The position numbers and the translations under genes are program-made. 64,000 nt of DNA from Symsagittifera roscoffensis (lineage: Eukaryota; Xenacoelomorpha; Acoela; Convolutidae): NCBI RefSeq assembly GCF_963678635.1, contig NC_087067.1:29068403-29132402 (forward strand), written 5' to 3'. Each line of letters opens with the position of its first letter. Position 1 is the stretch's first letter. Below, piece by piece: positions 1 to 12,217 of the stretch. The notes beneath the pieces were generated by a model. The model ran no database searches. It saw nothing but the letters and a program-made list of their open reading frames with translations, and was not told the DNA's origin.

Positions 1-43
1 TAATGAATAATAAACTACCTGAATAAATTGGTTAGAAACTTAC

Positions 44-1026
44 CTCTTTATTTACAGTGAAGAGGAAGATGCGCTGCAGCATCATATTCACCAGCTCTGA
101 GACATTCGGTACTTTCGAGTTGTCGTTCGTGCAACTTCCATCCGAAGTCAACTCATTTTTCTTCTCAATCAAAACTCTCATCAACAATATCGCATCTTTA
201 TAAATCCTAGATCCTGGTTCGTTGAATCTACACGCATTATTGAACATTAACACAAAATCATCAACTAACTCATTCAAATCTTCATAACCATTGCTCGCCA
301 TTTTCTGGTATATTTTCTGCATATCAATCGGCTTAGTGATTATTTTGTAGTACTCCGGCATGTCATTTCTAGTCGGCAACCTGTAAAAAGGTTCGTAGAG
401 TTCTCGTCCCGTACGCGGCGATCTTTTCATCTTCACTGCCTCGTAAAGCGTGAACAACTTTCGCTGCATTGGGTTTGAAAACGCTATTTTATCAACGGTT
501 GTTGCAACAACAGCGTTAACAGCCGACGCTGCATTTGAAGTCATATTGCTTGTTTGAACGATAGCTGGACTTGCTATATCGTGAATGCTTTGAGTGACTC
601 CTGTGTTTTGATTAGGTGTCGCCAGTGACGAATTCGAAGCATTGCTGTTCTGGTTGAACATCGAAGGACTTGGTAACACCAAAGTCGGACAGTCCGAATT
701 CGGACCAGAATTCACAATCGGGCTCAAGGGTGCTCGGTTAGACATGAAATCGGAACTCGACATGGATTGATGCGGGTTCGGAGAGCTGAACGAGTGATTC
801 GGATCCGCGTTGGAGCTAGATCCTGGTCCATAACCTGGACGTACAGAGGCCATTCCAAAATTGATGCGCTTCTTGGCTGAAAATTTACATCTGGCTTGAG
901 ATTGAACTGTTTTCTTGAAAAGCAAAGGTGCCTTTGACTCGGCCTTGATTATGACTTCGTTCCCGTCTTGCTTTTTGGCTAAGTATCTCATTTTTGGCCT
1001 TGGTGACAAAAGTTCTTCTTTGATCT
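44..1026 (-). CDS. PBRM1: PBRM1 exon 12: long Ser/Asn/Pro-rich linker and bromodomain 5
   Basis: A 983-nt exon. It opens EIKEELLSPRPKMRYLAKK, then about 150 residues of Ser/Asn/Pro-rich low complexity, then bromodomain 5 with MPEYYKIITKPIDMQKIY and FNNACRFNEPGSRIYKDA. The donor GAG|GTAAGT at 42-43 shows the gene continues left of the window. The acceptor is AAATTAG|AG; the alternative AG two bases on would break the phase. Confidence 0.86.
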
Positions 1027-4000
1027 CTAATTTAAACAAAGCTTGATCAAGTTTTCAAAATAACATCTACCAATTATATCAAAACCTCAAATATCAAAAC
1101 ACGTCGAGATTCTCCTATCTTTTCAACAAAAAAGCAGTGCTAACTTTTTCAATCATTATCAAAATCTCCTTCTTTCATATCTTCAGAATACTCGCATTAC
1201 GTACTTCGCAGAGCTCGACCGGAACAAAAAAAAAGAAAAATATACATGGCCCCGTAAAAAAAAACAGGCGCGCTATGAGATTTTTCATGTAATCGTAACG
1301 ATAGGTCACCGTCACTAACTTTCACCGATTAAATTAAAAATGAAAACTTGCGATCTCGACTATGCGAAAAAAAAATCAGTCAAGAAACCAAGATGACAAA
1401 ATTCAAATTATAATATCTGGAACCTGTTGCCTTCAAGTCTTCTGAGTGTAGACACTAACCTAGTGGAGTGTATGAGGCCCGCTTCTCCTTCAGCATCTCC
1501 TCCAGCTTGTTAGCATCATTGTATATCTGGGACCCCTCCTCATTGAACTCCCTGGCGTTGCAGAACATCAGGTGGAAGTCTTCCATAAACTCCTCCTCCG
1601 AATTGTACTAAAAATAATAACACTGTCTTTTTCTTAAAATTCAATTTCACAGGATCAAATTTAAGTAGGATTAATTTTAAAAGCATATTTACCTTTTAGA
1701 TTAAAAATTCACTTTTAAAGGCATCGGTACTATTTCTAACGTTTTACATTACCAACATTTCACTTACCGCTTCTAACCAATTCAAAAAACTACAAAATAT
1801 ATCAATTCTTTAAAAACATAATTAGGTTCCGATATTCAAAGCTAATTCTACAATAATTCTGCCTTATTTTTACACTATTTTGCCCCCCATTTCCTCGCAA
1901 AACCCGAAAACTTGGGATGCTACAGTTTGCCTTGCTCAAAAAATCCTTCGCTGTCATTTGAAAGTCTCTTAAATTTCTTGCCCAGATTAACTATAAGATA
2001 GTTCAACATCAATAACGTCTAACGAGAACAAAACAGCAAGAACACAAAATTAGGTTTACCGTAAAGTTTTTCTGCAGTGAGTTTAATTCAGATCAATTAT
2101 TTGCTTCAATGCCAGATTTTATGGTTTTGCATTTCTTGAAATTCTAAAACTAGAAATTCGCCGATTGTTTTTGTACAGCATCAGAATTACAGAACCTTGT
2201 GTGGGGTCGTAGATTTGAGAGTACAAATCATCATCGAAATGAATGCTTTCGAAAACAATTCAATTAAACAACCAACTTTTAAGATTTTCCCCAGAGTTTC
2301 AGAATATTTTGACGCCACCACCGAGTCAAAAAGCTAGCACTTCACCGCCCACGTCTAGTTTTAAACAAGATCCGGAAGATACCTCTGAAAAATAAGATAA
2401 ATCAACCAACTTACCTCGTTGCACCTGATCTTTCTGTCAATCATCTTCAAATCAATCGGGTTCTTTATGTACTCGTAATACACTGGGTATTTCTCCTTAC
2501 TCGGCAACTGCACAAACATCTCTGCCGTCTCTCGTCCATCTTGTTGGGTATGCTTTGTCACCACATTATACAACAATCTCAGTCGTTTTCTCAGTTGGTC
2601 CAAGTCTGTTTTCAATTCAGGGCATGGGTTCCCGTCTGGACCAAGAGGCACTAATCTAGTTCCAGGCTTTCGTCCAGGTTTTTTCTTGTTCGATACGAAC
2701 TCCTCGTTGTCGATTCCCTTGAGATCTATATCAGCTTTCCTCTGTGACACGGCTTCAAGCAGGAACTCCGCGTCCTTGAATAAAAAACTAATTGACTGAA
2801 AATTTTTCCTGTACATATCATTGAACACAAGGACAAAACAATGCCAGGATATTTCCTCATTTTGTATTTTAAAATTAAAACCAAAGCCAACAGACAGTAG
2901 GAAAAAAGTCAATGAACGTAAGTAAACAGAAAAAAAATACCGACCTGTTTTTTGAAAAAATCTCAACTTTCGATTACAAAAAAAACATATGGTCTTGAAG
3001 CTCTCTGAATTTCTGGAAAAATTTCTGGTTAGCACTTTTTTGATGAAATTAACCCAAATTGAAAAAACTGGATCAGTAGGTAAAAAAACGTTTTGCTGGG
3101 AATTCTGATAATTAAATTCCACTTTCGAAACTAGAAGTTGATCACAGTTCTCGTGGCTTTTACACATCCGCTGTTCGATATTGGAGTTTGCTCTCCTTTA
3201 AGAAAAGGAAATGAACTGAATTGACAAAATCAAAAGTCAACTCAAAAAAAATTAATTTTGAGCCAGACCAAAACTTACAAAATAACAAAAACAGTTAACA
3301 GACACAGTTGGAAAAGATTTACTGAACGCAAGCACACCTTAATTTTTTTTGAAAAAATTTCACCTTTCGATTTTCCGAAAAAAAATAGATGACATGAAAG
3401 CTCTGAATTACTAGAAAAATTTAATGCATGACTTTTTTGATGATATTAACCCAAGGATCAGTAGGTGAAACTTTTATTTGGCTGGAAAATCTGATAATTA
3501 AATTCCACTTGCAAAACTAGAATTCGACTAAGTTTTTCGTGACCTTTACACTTTCGCTGTTCGATACTGGAGTTTGTTTTCCTTACACTAGAGGAAATGA
3601 ACTGCTTCTCAAAAGAAATCAAAGTCAAAAATCATCGCGACCTTTATTAGAGTCTAAACTACGTTCATCGACTCTTTAAAAATCACCAAGATCTATATAA
3701 AAATATTTTCGGTGTTTTTAATCACTAACACCGAAAAGTAGAAACTATTAGAAATGATTTATTTTCTCCATTTTTTCATATTTACAACAAATTGTTTATA
3801 GTCAAAAGACAAGTCACCTTCCTTTCGACGTTTCATTTTTTTTGCAATTTTCAGCGCTCCTAGTCTTTGCCGTTATGATGCCTGAAGTTGTGCCGGCAAA
3901 AAGTTATGATGTTCCTCGAACCTGCAATCTCGAGACCGGAAGAGGCCGAGATAGTAGCCACTTTACGACAGTTACCATCTTCTTTTTCAAGCCCAGGTAA

Positions 4001-7000
4001 TAATTCAGAAATTGCTATGCTAATGAAGAATGTGACTCACCCTGTATAATTGTGAGTCGACCCTGTTGTATTTCATGCAGTTGTTGAACATGAGTCTGAA
4101 GTCATCGAAGCAGTGGTTGAGGTCTCTGTAGCGACTCTTCTTGATCTTACTCTTGATCCGAATCAGAGTCATTGGACGCTTGATCTCCGTGTAGTAGTCC
4201 GGGTAAACCCTAACACACAATTAAGACCATTTATATTAAGGATCATCCACGAAGAGTAACAACAACTAACATAAATTCTGTTTAGCTTATTACGGAAAGC
4301 CGCTATTGAGCTTCTGATCGACAACTACATCAAAATTATTTTTCTTAAATAATCTATTTCAAAAAATTTTTGAACTCAGAAACCAGACATGTTGGAGCTT
4401 ATATAACGCTTTTCTTAGTAGATAGTAGACAACCATCATTTCCACGATTCAGTTCATAATAGCAGACTGTCCTCTGACTGTGTTTGACGAAATTAAGTAT
4501 TCAGAGCATCCTAACGTTAAGCTATTTCACTTTGATTTGTAAGCACCAGCTTTCTAATGAAGATAATACGACATAAAGGCCGAGAGGAACTTCGCATCAC
4601 TTTCCGACACAAATCGGTTTAAATGTCACAGACTACGAAGCAGCTAGAAAATCCTGAACTGGAAAGTTCAACAGAAATTTTTTCTATTATGCCCGCCTTG
4701 CTAATCCATTCTACAGCTTTTTATCATTACAATAATCCAGCGATTGTATGCTTACAGTAGCAAATAGATTTGAAAGAATTATGCTAAAAAGGTTTCGTAA
4801 ACTCAATGGTTTCGAATCACTCAACTTACTTTTTGTTGGGCAGTATCTTGAACTGTTTACAGAGCCTGACTCCAGTGGTTGGGTTTGTAGGTGCTATCAC
4901 AGTGCTCCACAGAGCCCAATAGGGAGAACAGCCGATGCCATGTTCCTCGTCATCCACGTCTTCAACCACACTGTCGTATTCTGCCTGTCTACCTACATTG
5001 AAGAAAAAATAATATGAGTAAAATCTTTTACCCGCCTTCCTAAGCAAATGTCTTCCTTAGTGAAAAAATGAGTCCCTCAAATCAACGTTAAAGTAAGAAA
5101 AAATTACAATATATCACTGCCACTATTCTGGCAACTGTTATGAAAAATCATGCAGAAAACGAAAAAACTAGAATTTCTTGTTGTGAAGACATCTTTCTAG
5201 TAAAATGTTGATTCGCCTACGTATGCAGATGGCAGGGAACATTAATCGTATTAAACTATCATTAATTTTTCTTCATATGAATTTGACTGCTTTTCGAATT
5301 TGGAGTAAATTTACAAAAACTAAACTCATGATCACTTTTGGCTGAAAACGACGTTATGAAAAACTTTTCGACAACACGAATAGACCGATACCAGAAACGA
5401 TGAGACCCCAAAAAAAGAAAAATGGTAGTATAATCTTTGATTACCCGGGAGTGTCTCGGAGCTGGTGTTGAGTTCGCTGTCATCTGCCGACTCACTATCC
5501 GAAGAGGTCAAATACTCTTCGAAGAAGGCCTCTATCTTCTGCATCAGTAAGTCGTCTGTCGGTGCCCTGAATAAAATTAAATAAATCATCAGCTCGATTT
5601 CAGAGGCTAACACCTTAGTACACAGTGATGAATCATACTGCTCAAGCTAAAAAAAATATTCCGCCTTTCAAGACAATGACGCCCCTAGAAGGTTTTTAAA
5701 ATTGCATGGATAATTAGTGACAACAAAAAATTTTGTTTTACAAGTTAAATCATCGGAATGTATTGAGTGATATACCATATTAATGTGCTTCCCTTTAAGT
5801 CGTGAGAAAAACAGGTTTAAAATTTTTTATTTTTAGTATAATATTTGATTTTTAGTCTGATTTTTTTCTAGTCATTTCTTTTTGCAAAAACTGTTGTCCA
5901 ATTTGCCTATTTTATTATGACTGTCGAACATACTTAAGTTCTAATTCTTGGTTCAGATCCTTTTATCACCCCACTCAAAAAACAATACTAAAATGGAAAA
6001 AAAACTTTTTGTATTTTTTAAGACTATGATCGGAACAATCTGTGCTACTTGCACAGGAACCAGCTATCCGTCTCATAATTTATAAGTATTTAAGAGTATT
6101 TAAGGAGTTACTTACTTTTCAATCTGGAACTTGTAAATGAGAGAAGATGCCAATTTCTTGATGGTAAGAGCATCTTTGAACACCTGTGAGCCTGGCTCAT
6201 TGAATGTCTTTGCATTGTTAATCAACAGCGTCACGTCTTCCTCGAATTGAGCCAATGAATCATACTGCTCCAGCTAAAAATAATATTCCGCGTTTCAAAA
6301 ACCTATACCTAGTAAGTTGCGCATATATTCAACTGTCATACGTTTTTCACAACGTATTATAGCTATCGTAGCATGACCCAAAAATTTTGCAGCCAAAACT
6401 GTCAGGTTATTTCAATTTCCAAATGCAGGCCAAAAAAAAAAGTTGCACGAAAAAGTTAGCTGTTGCTGATTTGAAAATTTCTCTGAATATCTCACAGAAA
6501 ATCATCGGGCTACCTGAAACAGATTGCTTCATCCGCAAATCCAACCGCCTCGCATAAATCACTCTACCAATACAAATTATAGGCACACCCTCCTATCTCA
6601 CAATGGCCGTCCCTAAGTTACGCTGATATCGCTCAAGTATTTCAAAAACACGAAATAAAAACTGCAATAAAACTACGTTAAACTTTGAAAGAGTAGCCTC
6701 ATGCAATGTCAGAAGCTTTGCTTGTGCCAACTAAAAATTAGCGGGTCACGAAATTCAAGCATCAATAATCTTCCCCTTAATTTGGCAATAGAATTAATTC
6801 TTAGTTCGTTTTAAAGCGATGTACACTACTTGTATGATTAATTTTTCTCATCTTGATTTTGAAGGTTACCATCATAAACACTCGACGCCTTTTATTGAAA
6901 TTTCCTCGTTCTAACCTTAAGTTTCTTGAAAATCATCCAAAAGTCTATTGGGTTCTTGATGACGTCATAATAGATAGGGTAGCTCTGCGCACTTGGAACT

Positions 7001-10000
7001 CTCTTGAAGATTTCTGCTATGTATCTATCGTCTTCGTGCACACTTAGCAAATTGAACATCACATTTGCTATTATGATTTTTAGCTCCTCTTTCGACAGAT
7101 TTTGGCTCACTTGACCGACAGGCACTCCTGATCCAGACATGGACGCAGCAGCTGCTACCTGCTGTTTGGAGATACTTGGACTCGCTTTAGGAGTCACGTC
7201 TTGACTGGTGGTTTGAATTTTCGGAGGGTCAACCTGCACAGTAAAACAGCTGTCAATTGTTAACAATGAATAAACGCATTTGGATTAACTTGAGTGCATA
7301 TTCACCTTTTCAATATGACGAAAAATTACTCGGAATTTTCATAGTAAAAACCAACGATAGATAAAGAATAGATGATGAACTTGCCGATAATGATTTTAAG
7401 TATTCAAGCTAAAGGACATTAACTGCGGTAAAATCTTATCCATGTATATCAGTTAAAGTATTCGCTCAAATGTTCGCTACGAGCTTACCTCGCTTGCCCT
7501 TGTGACAGATTCTATTGTTTCAGCCTCGTGTTTCACAGATAAAAACATGTTCCAGAACTCGCAGGCATCTTTATGCTCCTGACTCGACCTCTGAAAATAT
7601 AATTAGATGACACAATAAACGTATTGGGGCCGACCAAAATTGGACAAGACGTAAAGTATATTTTTTGGTTAAAATTTTTTTGGTTAAACGTTTTCCGGAT
7701 GTGGAAAAACTTTTTTTTAGAATAGGAACGCCAAACAATAAATCAAATTTTAAAGCAGCCCATCCAATTATTTCAATACTCAAAGTTATCAATCGAAGAA
7801 TACTAACCCTGTGGTAGAGTTTCTCGTTTTCAACCATGAGGTTCATATCATTGACAAACTGCTCCATTGTAGAATACTTTGCACTCTTTACATTTTTCTG
7901 AATGGTGCTCAAGTCTATTGGTTCTTTCACTACCTCGTAATACTCTGGATTGGACCTGAATGATCATTCTCTTAGAACTAATTCGCTTGCGTTAAATAAA
8001 TTTCTGTAAGATAGTTAATTGGTTCTGGTAATTAAATTTAAAAAAACTATAATCTTTGAAACACAAGCAAATCAAACAGATGTTACTTACCTTCTGGTTG
8101 GCATTCGCATCAGTGACTCGCATAGTAGTTTTCCATTTTCATTAGTCAACGTTCGGACATTCTCGAAAATGTTCAGAACCAAGCTTTGCTGAAAAAAATG
8201 TAGGTATAAACTTCACATGAAAGTTTTTTTTAAATATTATTACGAGGGGAAGCGGAGCTTAGCAAAACTTGCGATATAATTTTTTTCAAATTCCGTCTCA
8301 ACTTGTTAAAACAAAGGCAACTCTAAAGAACAGTTTTCAGAACTTGATCAGTCCTTCTATGGAACTCGGGTTCTTCTTAAAAACTCTGACGACAAAATTT
8401 TCCTTGTGAAAATTATAGAAAAACCACATATTCGTTTTTTTAAACCCCAAGATCATCAAGTGGCGATTTTTGACAAAGTTTACAGGTTTTGCGTCTAGTA
8501 GCCAGCACAACAGAAATTGAATAAAAGAAAAACTAGTACTAATTTTGAGCGCATTCATAAGAAAACAGATTGCAAAGTCTAAAAATTTGGAAATTTATTT
8601 TTTTTTCAAACGAGAAAATCAAAATCATTTGAAAAAAAACCTAAACAAGCCTCAAAAGTCAAAATCACCAGTAGATTTCCCTCGAATTAAATTCATTTGC
8701 AGGAGAACGATCTAAGGAAGATCATTGTCATGGGTTAACATTGAAAACAAAAGTTACAAAGCGACAGATAAGCCAACATTTATAAAGAGAAGCTGCGCTT
8801 CGCAAACAATTGCGAGAACACGACAAGAAAGCAGCTTTATAAGTGAACATAGAGGCGAAACTTCGTAACACTTGCGATGCAAACAAACACATTGCTCAAC
8901 AAAACAGTGAATGAAAAAAAGACAGAAGTCAAAAAACATTTCTAAAAAATTATGTTGGAAAAATAACTTGAAAAAATCACTTGACAAAAGTTGACAAATT
9001 ACAGTTACAAAAACTTCATATATTTGTATCAAATGAAGTCCAAAAACAGCCTCTAAAAAGGACATCAATTGCCGAGCAGCAACAAAGGCGACAAACTGTG
9101 GATCAAAACCTGTTGAGCCGAAAACAAAACTTGTCAAAAAAAATTCGTAAAGTTTTAAAGTTCTTACGACCCATCCAAACTGAAACACATAATCTCAAAC
9201 GGATATTCTTTGAGCTCAAAAGTACGCAAAATAAAATGACTAAGTCGATATAGCACAAACTGAAAACGTTAACCAATTAAAAGCATACCAGTTTTATTTG
9301 AAAAAATAATTACAATCCGAAACTTGCAAAGATGATTACAGCCTGAAATTAAAACCTTTGAAGATAATTACAACGTGAAAAAAAAGTCTAGTAGCCTATA
9401 GCAATACCCTTGCTTATCGCAAGGGTAAAAAAGAAAAAATAGAAATAAGCCTCGAATTAATAAAACTTTGCTTTGTATCGGATTGGAATCTGTCACCTCG
9501 AGAATTGGAGTCTCACGCCCTGCCCGCAGCAGAAGTGGCAACAAATACAAATAGACACAATTTGGCATATTATAAGTTGGACTATAATAAACTGAAGGCA
9601 TCCACGCTAATTTTGCAAGTAATAAATTCGAAAGCATAAAGCTAAATTATGTATAAATTAAGCATCTCAAAAACATTGCGAGATATATTGAAAACTGCAA
9701 ATAAAATGAACGACTATTTCTCCTACTCTTAAATGAAATGAAAAACAAAGCAGCTATGTAGAAGACATCCATGAATATCTAGAGTTAAACAAAATCAAAC
9801 CAGCTAAAGCAGCATACAGCCAAATGACGAAAATGAATCAAAACCCAATGCCAAAAACTGCAAGCAATAAATTGGAATGACGGATGTGCAATTAGCACCA
9901 AATAATCCGAACACTTCTCAGAATTTTTTTTCGTTTTTCCTCAAGTAGTGTCTTTTCTTGTGCTTCGTGTGATGTTTGAGCTATATGAAAGCGTAGAAAT

Positions 10001-11719
10001 TAAGGGAACTATACATATACGGCTACATTTGTCTTCAAAAAAATAAACAAAAGAAAGCGAATTTTTTTTACAGTATAAATTTTTAATATTTGCTAGACAA
10101 GCGCTAAATGAGGCTTCTGAAACTAGTTTTTATTTTTGTAGAATCGATTTTTTATTTGCCCAAAGTGCTAATTTTCATAAAAAATGAACGTTACTCGATC
10201 GCTTTACTCGCTCGAAAATAGACGAAAATTAAAAAGTTTTTAAACCAAAGTTTTTTTTTCGCACTAATCTTTCTCCGTAGTGTGACAATTCGCAATAAAA
10301 GACTCGTATTATACTCACCGCTGCAGTTGTGCCAATAGGTTGCGAGCTTGCCATTAGAGGGTGGGACTTTATACCAGATTTAGAGCCAATTATCTCGTAT
10401 AAAATAATTTTCGAACTTTGCGACTTGCCGCTTCCCTTAACTTTGCGAGTTGTCTTTTCTTACGAGTTGTCTTTTGCTGCGAGTTGTCGCGGTACCGTCT
10501 TTCTCGATACTAGCAAATCTGATTGTTTTTCTTGATAAACTTTTTTAGCATTGCCTGAGAAAAGGAAAAACTCCGTACTGTATACAGATTTTGGGCATTT
10601 GATAGTGATTTCCATGTCATTATTTAAGTTGTATAAATCTGGTGCAAGGTAAAAATTTTGAAAATCAAAAACGTTACCACAAAAGTCTTATAAAATCAAA
10701 AATTAAATGTTTTTGACCGTATTTCATAAACCCTGCCTTACTTCAAGAAGCGTTTTGTTAATTCGTCTCACTTCTTGACGTTATTGGAAAATTAAACTGC
10801 CAAGTTTTAATCAGAATATAATTCTGATTAAAAATTTGAAATATAGTGATTAATTTCATCAGAATGGCATACAGCAGAGAATGAAGAATTTTTATAGTTT
10901 TTGTGCATCGTTTACGATTGTTGTTTATTTTAAGATAACTGATGATAAAATTTTGACGAAAAAGTTTTAGATTGATCCTGTTTTTTTTTACCCGACAATG
11001 AGCAAAATGTAATTCACATCACTAAAAAATACTCAAATAAAGCCACTGATCAGAGTTAGATGTAGTTTACTGACACAGATGCATGCAGACAGTGCGCGCA
11101 AAAGTTCATGTACTTATCTCTTTTACTTTCAAGGTACATTATATTCTAACCTTTTTACGTAATTATTATTTTATATAGCTTATAAAAAGATTCGCAAAGA
11201 GCAACTATTTATTTCTTAACTTGCGGAGATACAACTTTGGTTTGGTCTATAACCATCTAAACAAATACGATCTTTCTTTCAGCCTTTCAGTTGACGGAAA
11301 TCTCCGCCAGATTGGATAAGAATAATTGATTACTGGAAAAATCTAGTTCCTATCTCAAAGAGGCTGGATCACGCAGGTGAACCAAGAATTCGGCAGCAAC
11401 GTTAGAAGTTCAACCGTTCTCTTCAGCCTGTTTTTATAGAGTGAAAATGAGTTAAAGCTCTGCTAACGAAATTCCAATTAGTTGAGCATCAACTTGGAGA
11501 CATTTCTCAACTTACCAAGTTTCCGGGTGTAGGCGCAACCCCTTTCGATCTTTTCTTGGCTGATAGATTACTGGATGCGGGCGATAGAAGGTCCATAGGC
11601 AGAGTACTACTTCCAGCAAGGCCAACAGCGTCTTCACTAATAATCGATGAGCTGGCATCTGACTGACCAGAGCGGCGTCGTTTCCGCGTGGATGAATAAC
11701 TATTCACACTTCCAACCAT
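44..11719 (-). CDS. PBRM1: Polybromo-1 (BAF180) gene, N-terminal part, 12 coding exons
   Basis: This is the 5' part of a multi-bromodomain gene on the minus strand. Coding exons, joined high to low: 11516-11719, 8091-8188, 7808-7955, 7489-7590, 6916-7233, 6116-6273, 5445-5566, 4830-4992, 4041-4209, 2415-2774, 1460-1607, 44-1026. I placed every junction by hand on AG/GT borders (donors mostly GTAAGT or GTTAGT), and the reading phase closes across all eleven introns, giving 991 codons. Bromodomains lie near residues 70-175, 225-335, 405-515, 545-660 and 850-960. A basic KRRR N-terminus precedes them. In the family (subunit of the PBAF SWI/SNF remodeler, nuclear) six bromodomains, two BAH domains and an HMG box are usual, so BD6, BAH and HMG should lie left of the window. 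The acetyl-lysine Asn is seen in BD2-BD5. BD1 has His at that place, and human BD1 as I recall also lacks it. Start codon: the ATG four bases after an acceptor AG, so a non-coding first exon is inferred upstream. Confidence 0.88.
1460..1607 (-). CDS. PBRM1: PBRM1 exon 11: second half of bromodomain 4
   Basis: A 148-nt exon encoding YNSEEEFMEDFHLMFCNARE then FNEEGSQIYNDA, with the conserved Asn in EFN. Acceptor TTTTTAG, donor CTAG|GTTAGT, phase 1 at the end. It has higher GC content than the introns around it. Confidence 0.86.
2415..2774 (-). CDS. PBRM1: PBRM1 exon 10: end of bromodomain 3, AT-hook-like motif, start of bromodomain 4
   Basis: A 360-nt exon. It begins DAEFLLEAVSQRKADIDL (C helix of bromodomain 3), continues with KKKPGRKPGTR, which resembles an AT-hook core, then enters bromodomain 4 with KYPVYYEYIKNPIDLKMI. 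Acceptor ATTCAAG at 2775-2781, donor CGAG|GTAAGT, phase 0 at both ends. Confidence 0.87.
2860..3604. repeat. Diverged tandem duplication inside a PBRM1 intron
   Basis: Segment 2860-3216 and segment 3250-3604 share the same succession of landmarks: AACAGACA, TGAACG, GAAAAAAT, CTTTCGATT, TTTTTTGATGA, ATTAACCCAA, GGATCAGTAGGT, CTGATAATTAAATTCCACTT, GCTGTTCGATA and GGAAATGAACTG. It is an old duplication of about 360 bp within the intron between exons 9 and 10, with no coding potential seen. Confidence 0.75.
4041..4209 (-). CDS. PBRM1: PBRM1 exon 9: bromodomain 3 core
   Basis: A 169-nt exon encoding VYPDYYTEIKRPMTLIRIK through LMFNNCMKYNRVDSQLYR. It holds the YYTEIKRPM signature and the Asn of KYN. 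Acceptor TGTTAG, donor CAGG|GTGAGT, phase 0. Confidence 0.88.
4830..4992 (-). CDS. PBRM1: PBRM1 exon 8: start of bromodomain 3
   Basis: A 163-nt exon encoding an acidic segment and then CSPYWALWSTVIAPTN and CKQFKILPNK, the first helix and ZA loop of bromodomain 3. Acceptor AATGTAG, donor AAAAA|GTAAGT, phase 2 at the end. Confidence 0.85.
5445..5566 (-). CDS. PBRM1: PBRM1 exon 7: acidic linker between bromodomains 2 and 3
   Basis: A 122-nt exon encoding APTDDLLMQKIEAFFEEYL followed by an acidic Ser-rich stretch (SSDSESADDSE). Acceptor TTATTCAG, donor CCCGG|GTAATC, phase 1 at the end. It is a linker, recognised only by position and phase. Confidence 0.75.
5630..5680 (-). repeat. Duplicated 3' splice-site segment of PBRM1 exon 6
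   Basis: On the minus strand this reads GGCGGAATATT, a T run, then TTAG followed by CTTGAGCAGTATGATTCAT. That nearly equals the true border at 6250-6300 (CGCGGAATATT, TTTTTAG, CTGGAGCAGTATGATTCAT). The copy lies in the following intron and the exon homology stops after about 20 bases. Confidence 0.7.
6116..6273 (-). CDS. PBRM1: PBRM1 exon 6: second half of bromodomain 2
   Basis: A 158-nt exon encoding LEQYDSLAQFEEDVTLLINN and then AKTFNEPGSQVFKDA. The NNAKTFN motif carries the acetyl-lysine-binding Asn. Acceptor TTTTTAG, donor GAAAA|GTAAGT, phase 2 at the end. A diverged copy of this exon's acceptor and first bases lies in the next intron (5630-5680). Confidence 0.88.
6916..7233 (-). CDS. 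PBRM1: PBRM1 exon 5: linker and first half of bromodomain 2
   Basis: A 318-nt exon starting VDPPKIQTTS, then a Ser/Ala-rich linker, then the bromodomain 2 helices and the signature SYPIYYDVIKNPIDFWMI. Acceptor is TGTGCAG and donor AAG|GTTAGA, phase 0. Confidence 0.88.
7489..7590 (-). CDS. PBRM1: PBRM1 exon 4: end of bromodomain 1
   Basis: A 102-nt exon encoding RSSQEHKDACEFWNMFLSVK and the rest of the C helix. Borders are TTTTCAG and GCGAG|GTAAGC, phase 0 at both ends. Confidence 0.83.
7808..7955 (-). CDS. PBRM1: PBRM1 exon 3: bromodomain 1 core
   Basis: Encodes SNPEYYEVVKEPIDLSTIQ and the following helix up to NEKLYHR. This is the ZA loop YYE..KEPIDL signature. The residue where most bromodomains have the acetyl-lysine Asn is His here. 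The donor is AGG|GTTAGT and the exon ends in phase 0. Confidence 0.87.
8091..8188 (-). CDS. PBRM1: PBRM1 exon 2: start of bromodomain 1
   Basis: The 98-nt exon encodes QSLVLNIFENVRTLTNENGK and on to MRMPTRR, the first helix (alpha Z) and ZA loop of bromodomain 1. It is bordered by TTTTTCAG and AG|GTAAGT and ends in phase 2. Confidence 0.85.
8189..11515 (-). other. 3.3-kb intron 1 of PBRM1
   Basis: No exon can be supported here. It is AT-rich with poly-A/T runs. At 10443-10490 it holds about three imperfect copies of an 18-bp unit with core GAGTTGTCTTTT. Short open frames in it have no recognisable domain and I treat them as chance. Confidence 0.6.
11516..11719 (-). CDS. PBRM1: PBRM1 coding exon 1: start codon and basic N-terminus
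   Basis: Encodes residues 1-68, beginning MVGSVNSYSS and containing the basic run TRKRRRSG and a Ser-rich stretch, like the N-terminus of vertebrate polybromo. Acceptor TTTTCAG lies at 11724-11730 and donor TTG|GTAAGT ends the exon in phase 0. No bromodomain sequence is present yet. Confidence 0.8.
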
Positions 11720-11894
11720 AACACTGAAAATTATATTGATTGCAGAGAGAATGAGATGCACCGCTTACACTTACAAGCAGAAAAATTGGCCATGACAACC
11801 GTACCAACGCAGATAAAACTAGCGCATGGTTCGCACCTACGAAGCTTCAAATATATCGTTGAATATATCGATTTCCTGCCTATATACTTTACTG

Positions 11895-12000
11895 ACAGGT
11901 AATCAGAAGGTCAAACGTATCACAGTAACCGAAGAAACAATCAGGGTGACTTCATCACATATTCCAGTCAAAACCCTAGAAATTATCTAGCTATGGCAAT
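11895..12000. repeat. Dispersed repeat, copy 1 (second copy 13655-13752)
   Basis: The blocks AAGGTCAAA, GTATCA, AGTAACCGA, CATCAC, TATTCCAGTCAAAA and CCT..GAA.T.TCTAG occur in the same order and spacing at 13655-13752. Type of element unknown. Confidence 0.7.
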
Positions 12001-12217
12001 GTAAAATTCGCTCGGAAGTACATATCGACGGAAAATAAAGCTAGGTTCTAAAACGCCTGGCTAGCGTCTAAACACAGCTCTACATGCTTTTCATCGTCTC
12101 TGCCAAAGCAAGTTCTTTTGGTGGTTTTCCTAACATCGGGTCGACAAAACTTTACTGCTTTCCGGCTTCGACCAGATCGCTCATATTAACTTAATTATAT
12201 GCAAAAATAGTGAGCTC

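Noticed and set aside
8754-9253. Opposed frames of 144 and 90 codons in PBRM1 intron 1
   Set aside because: They overlap each other in antisense, show no domain, have no splice context and are made of repetitive AT-rich words.
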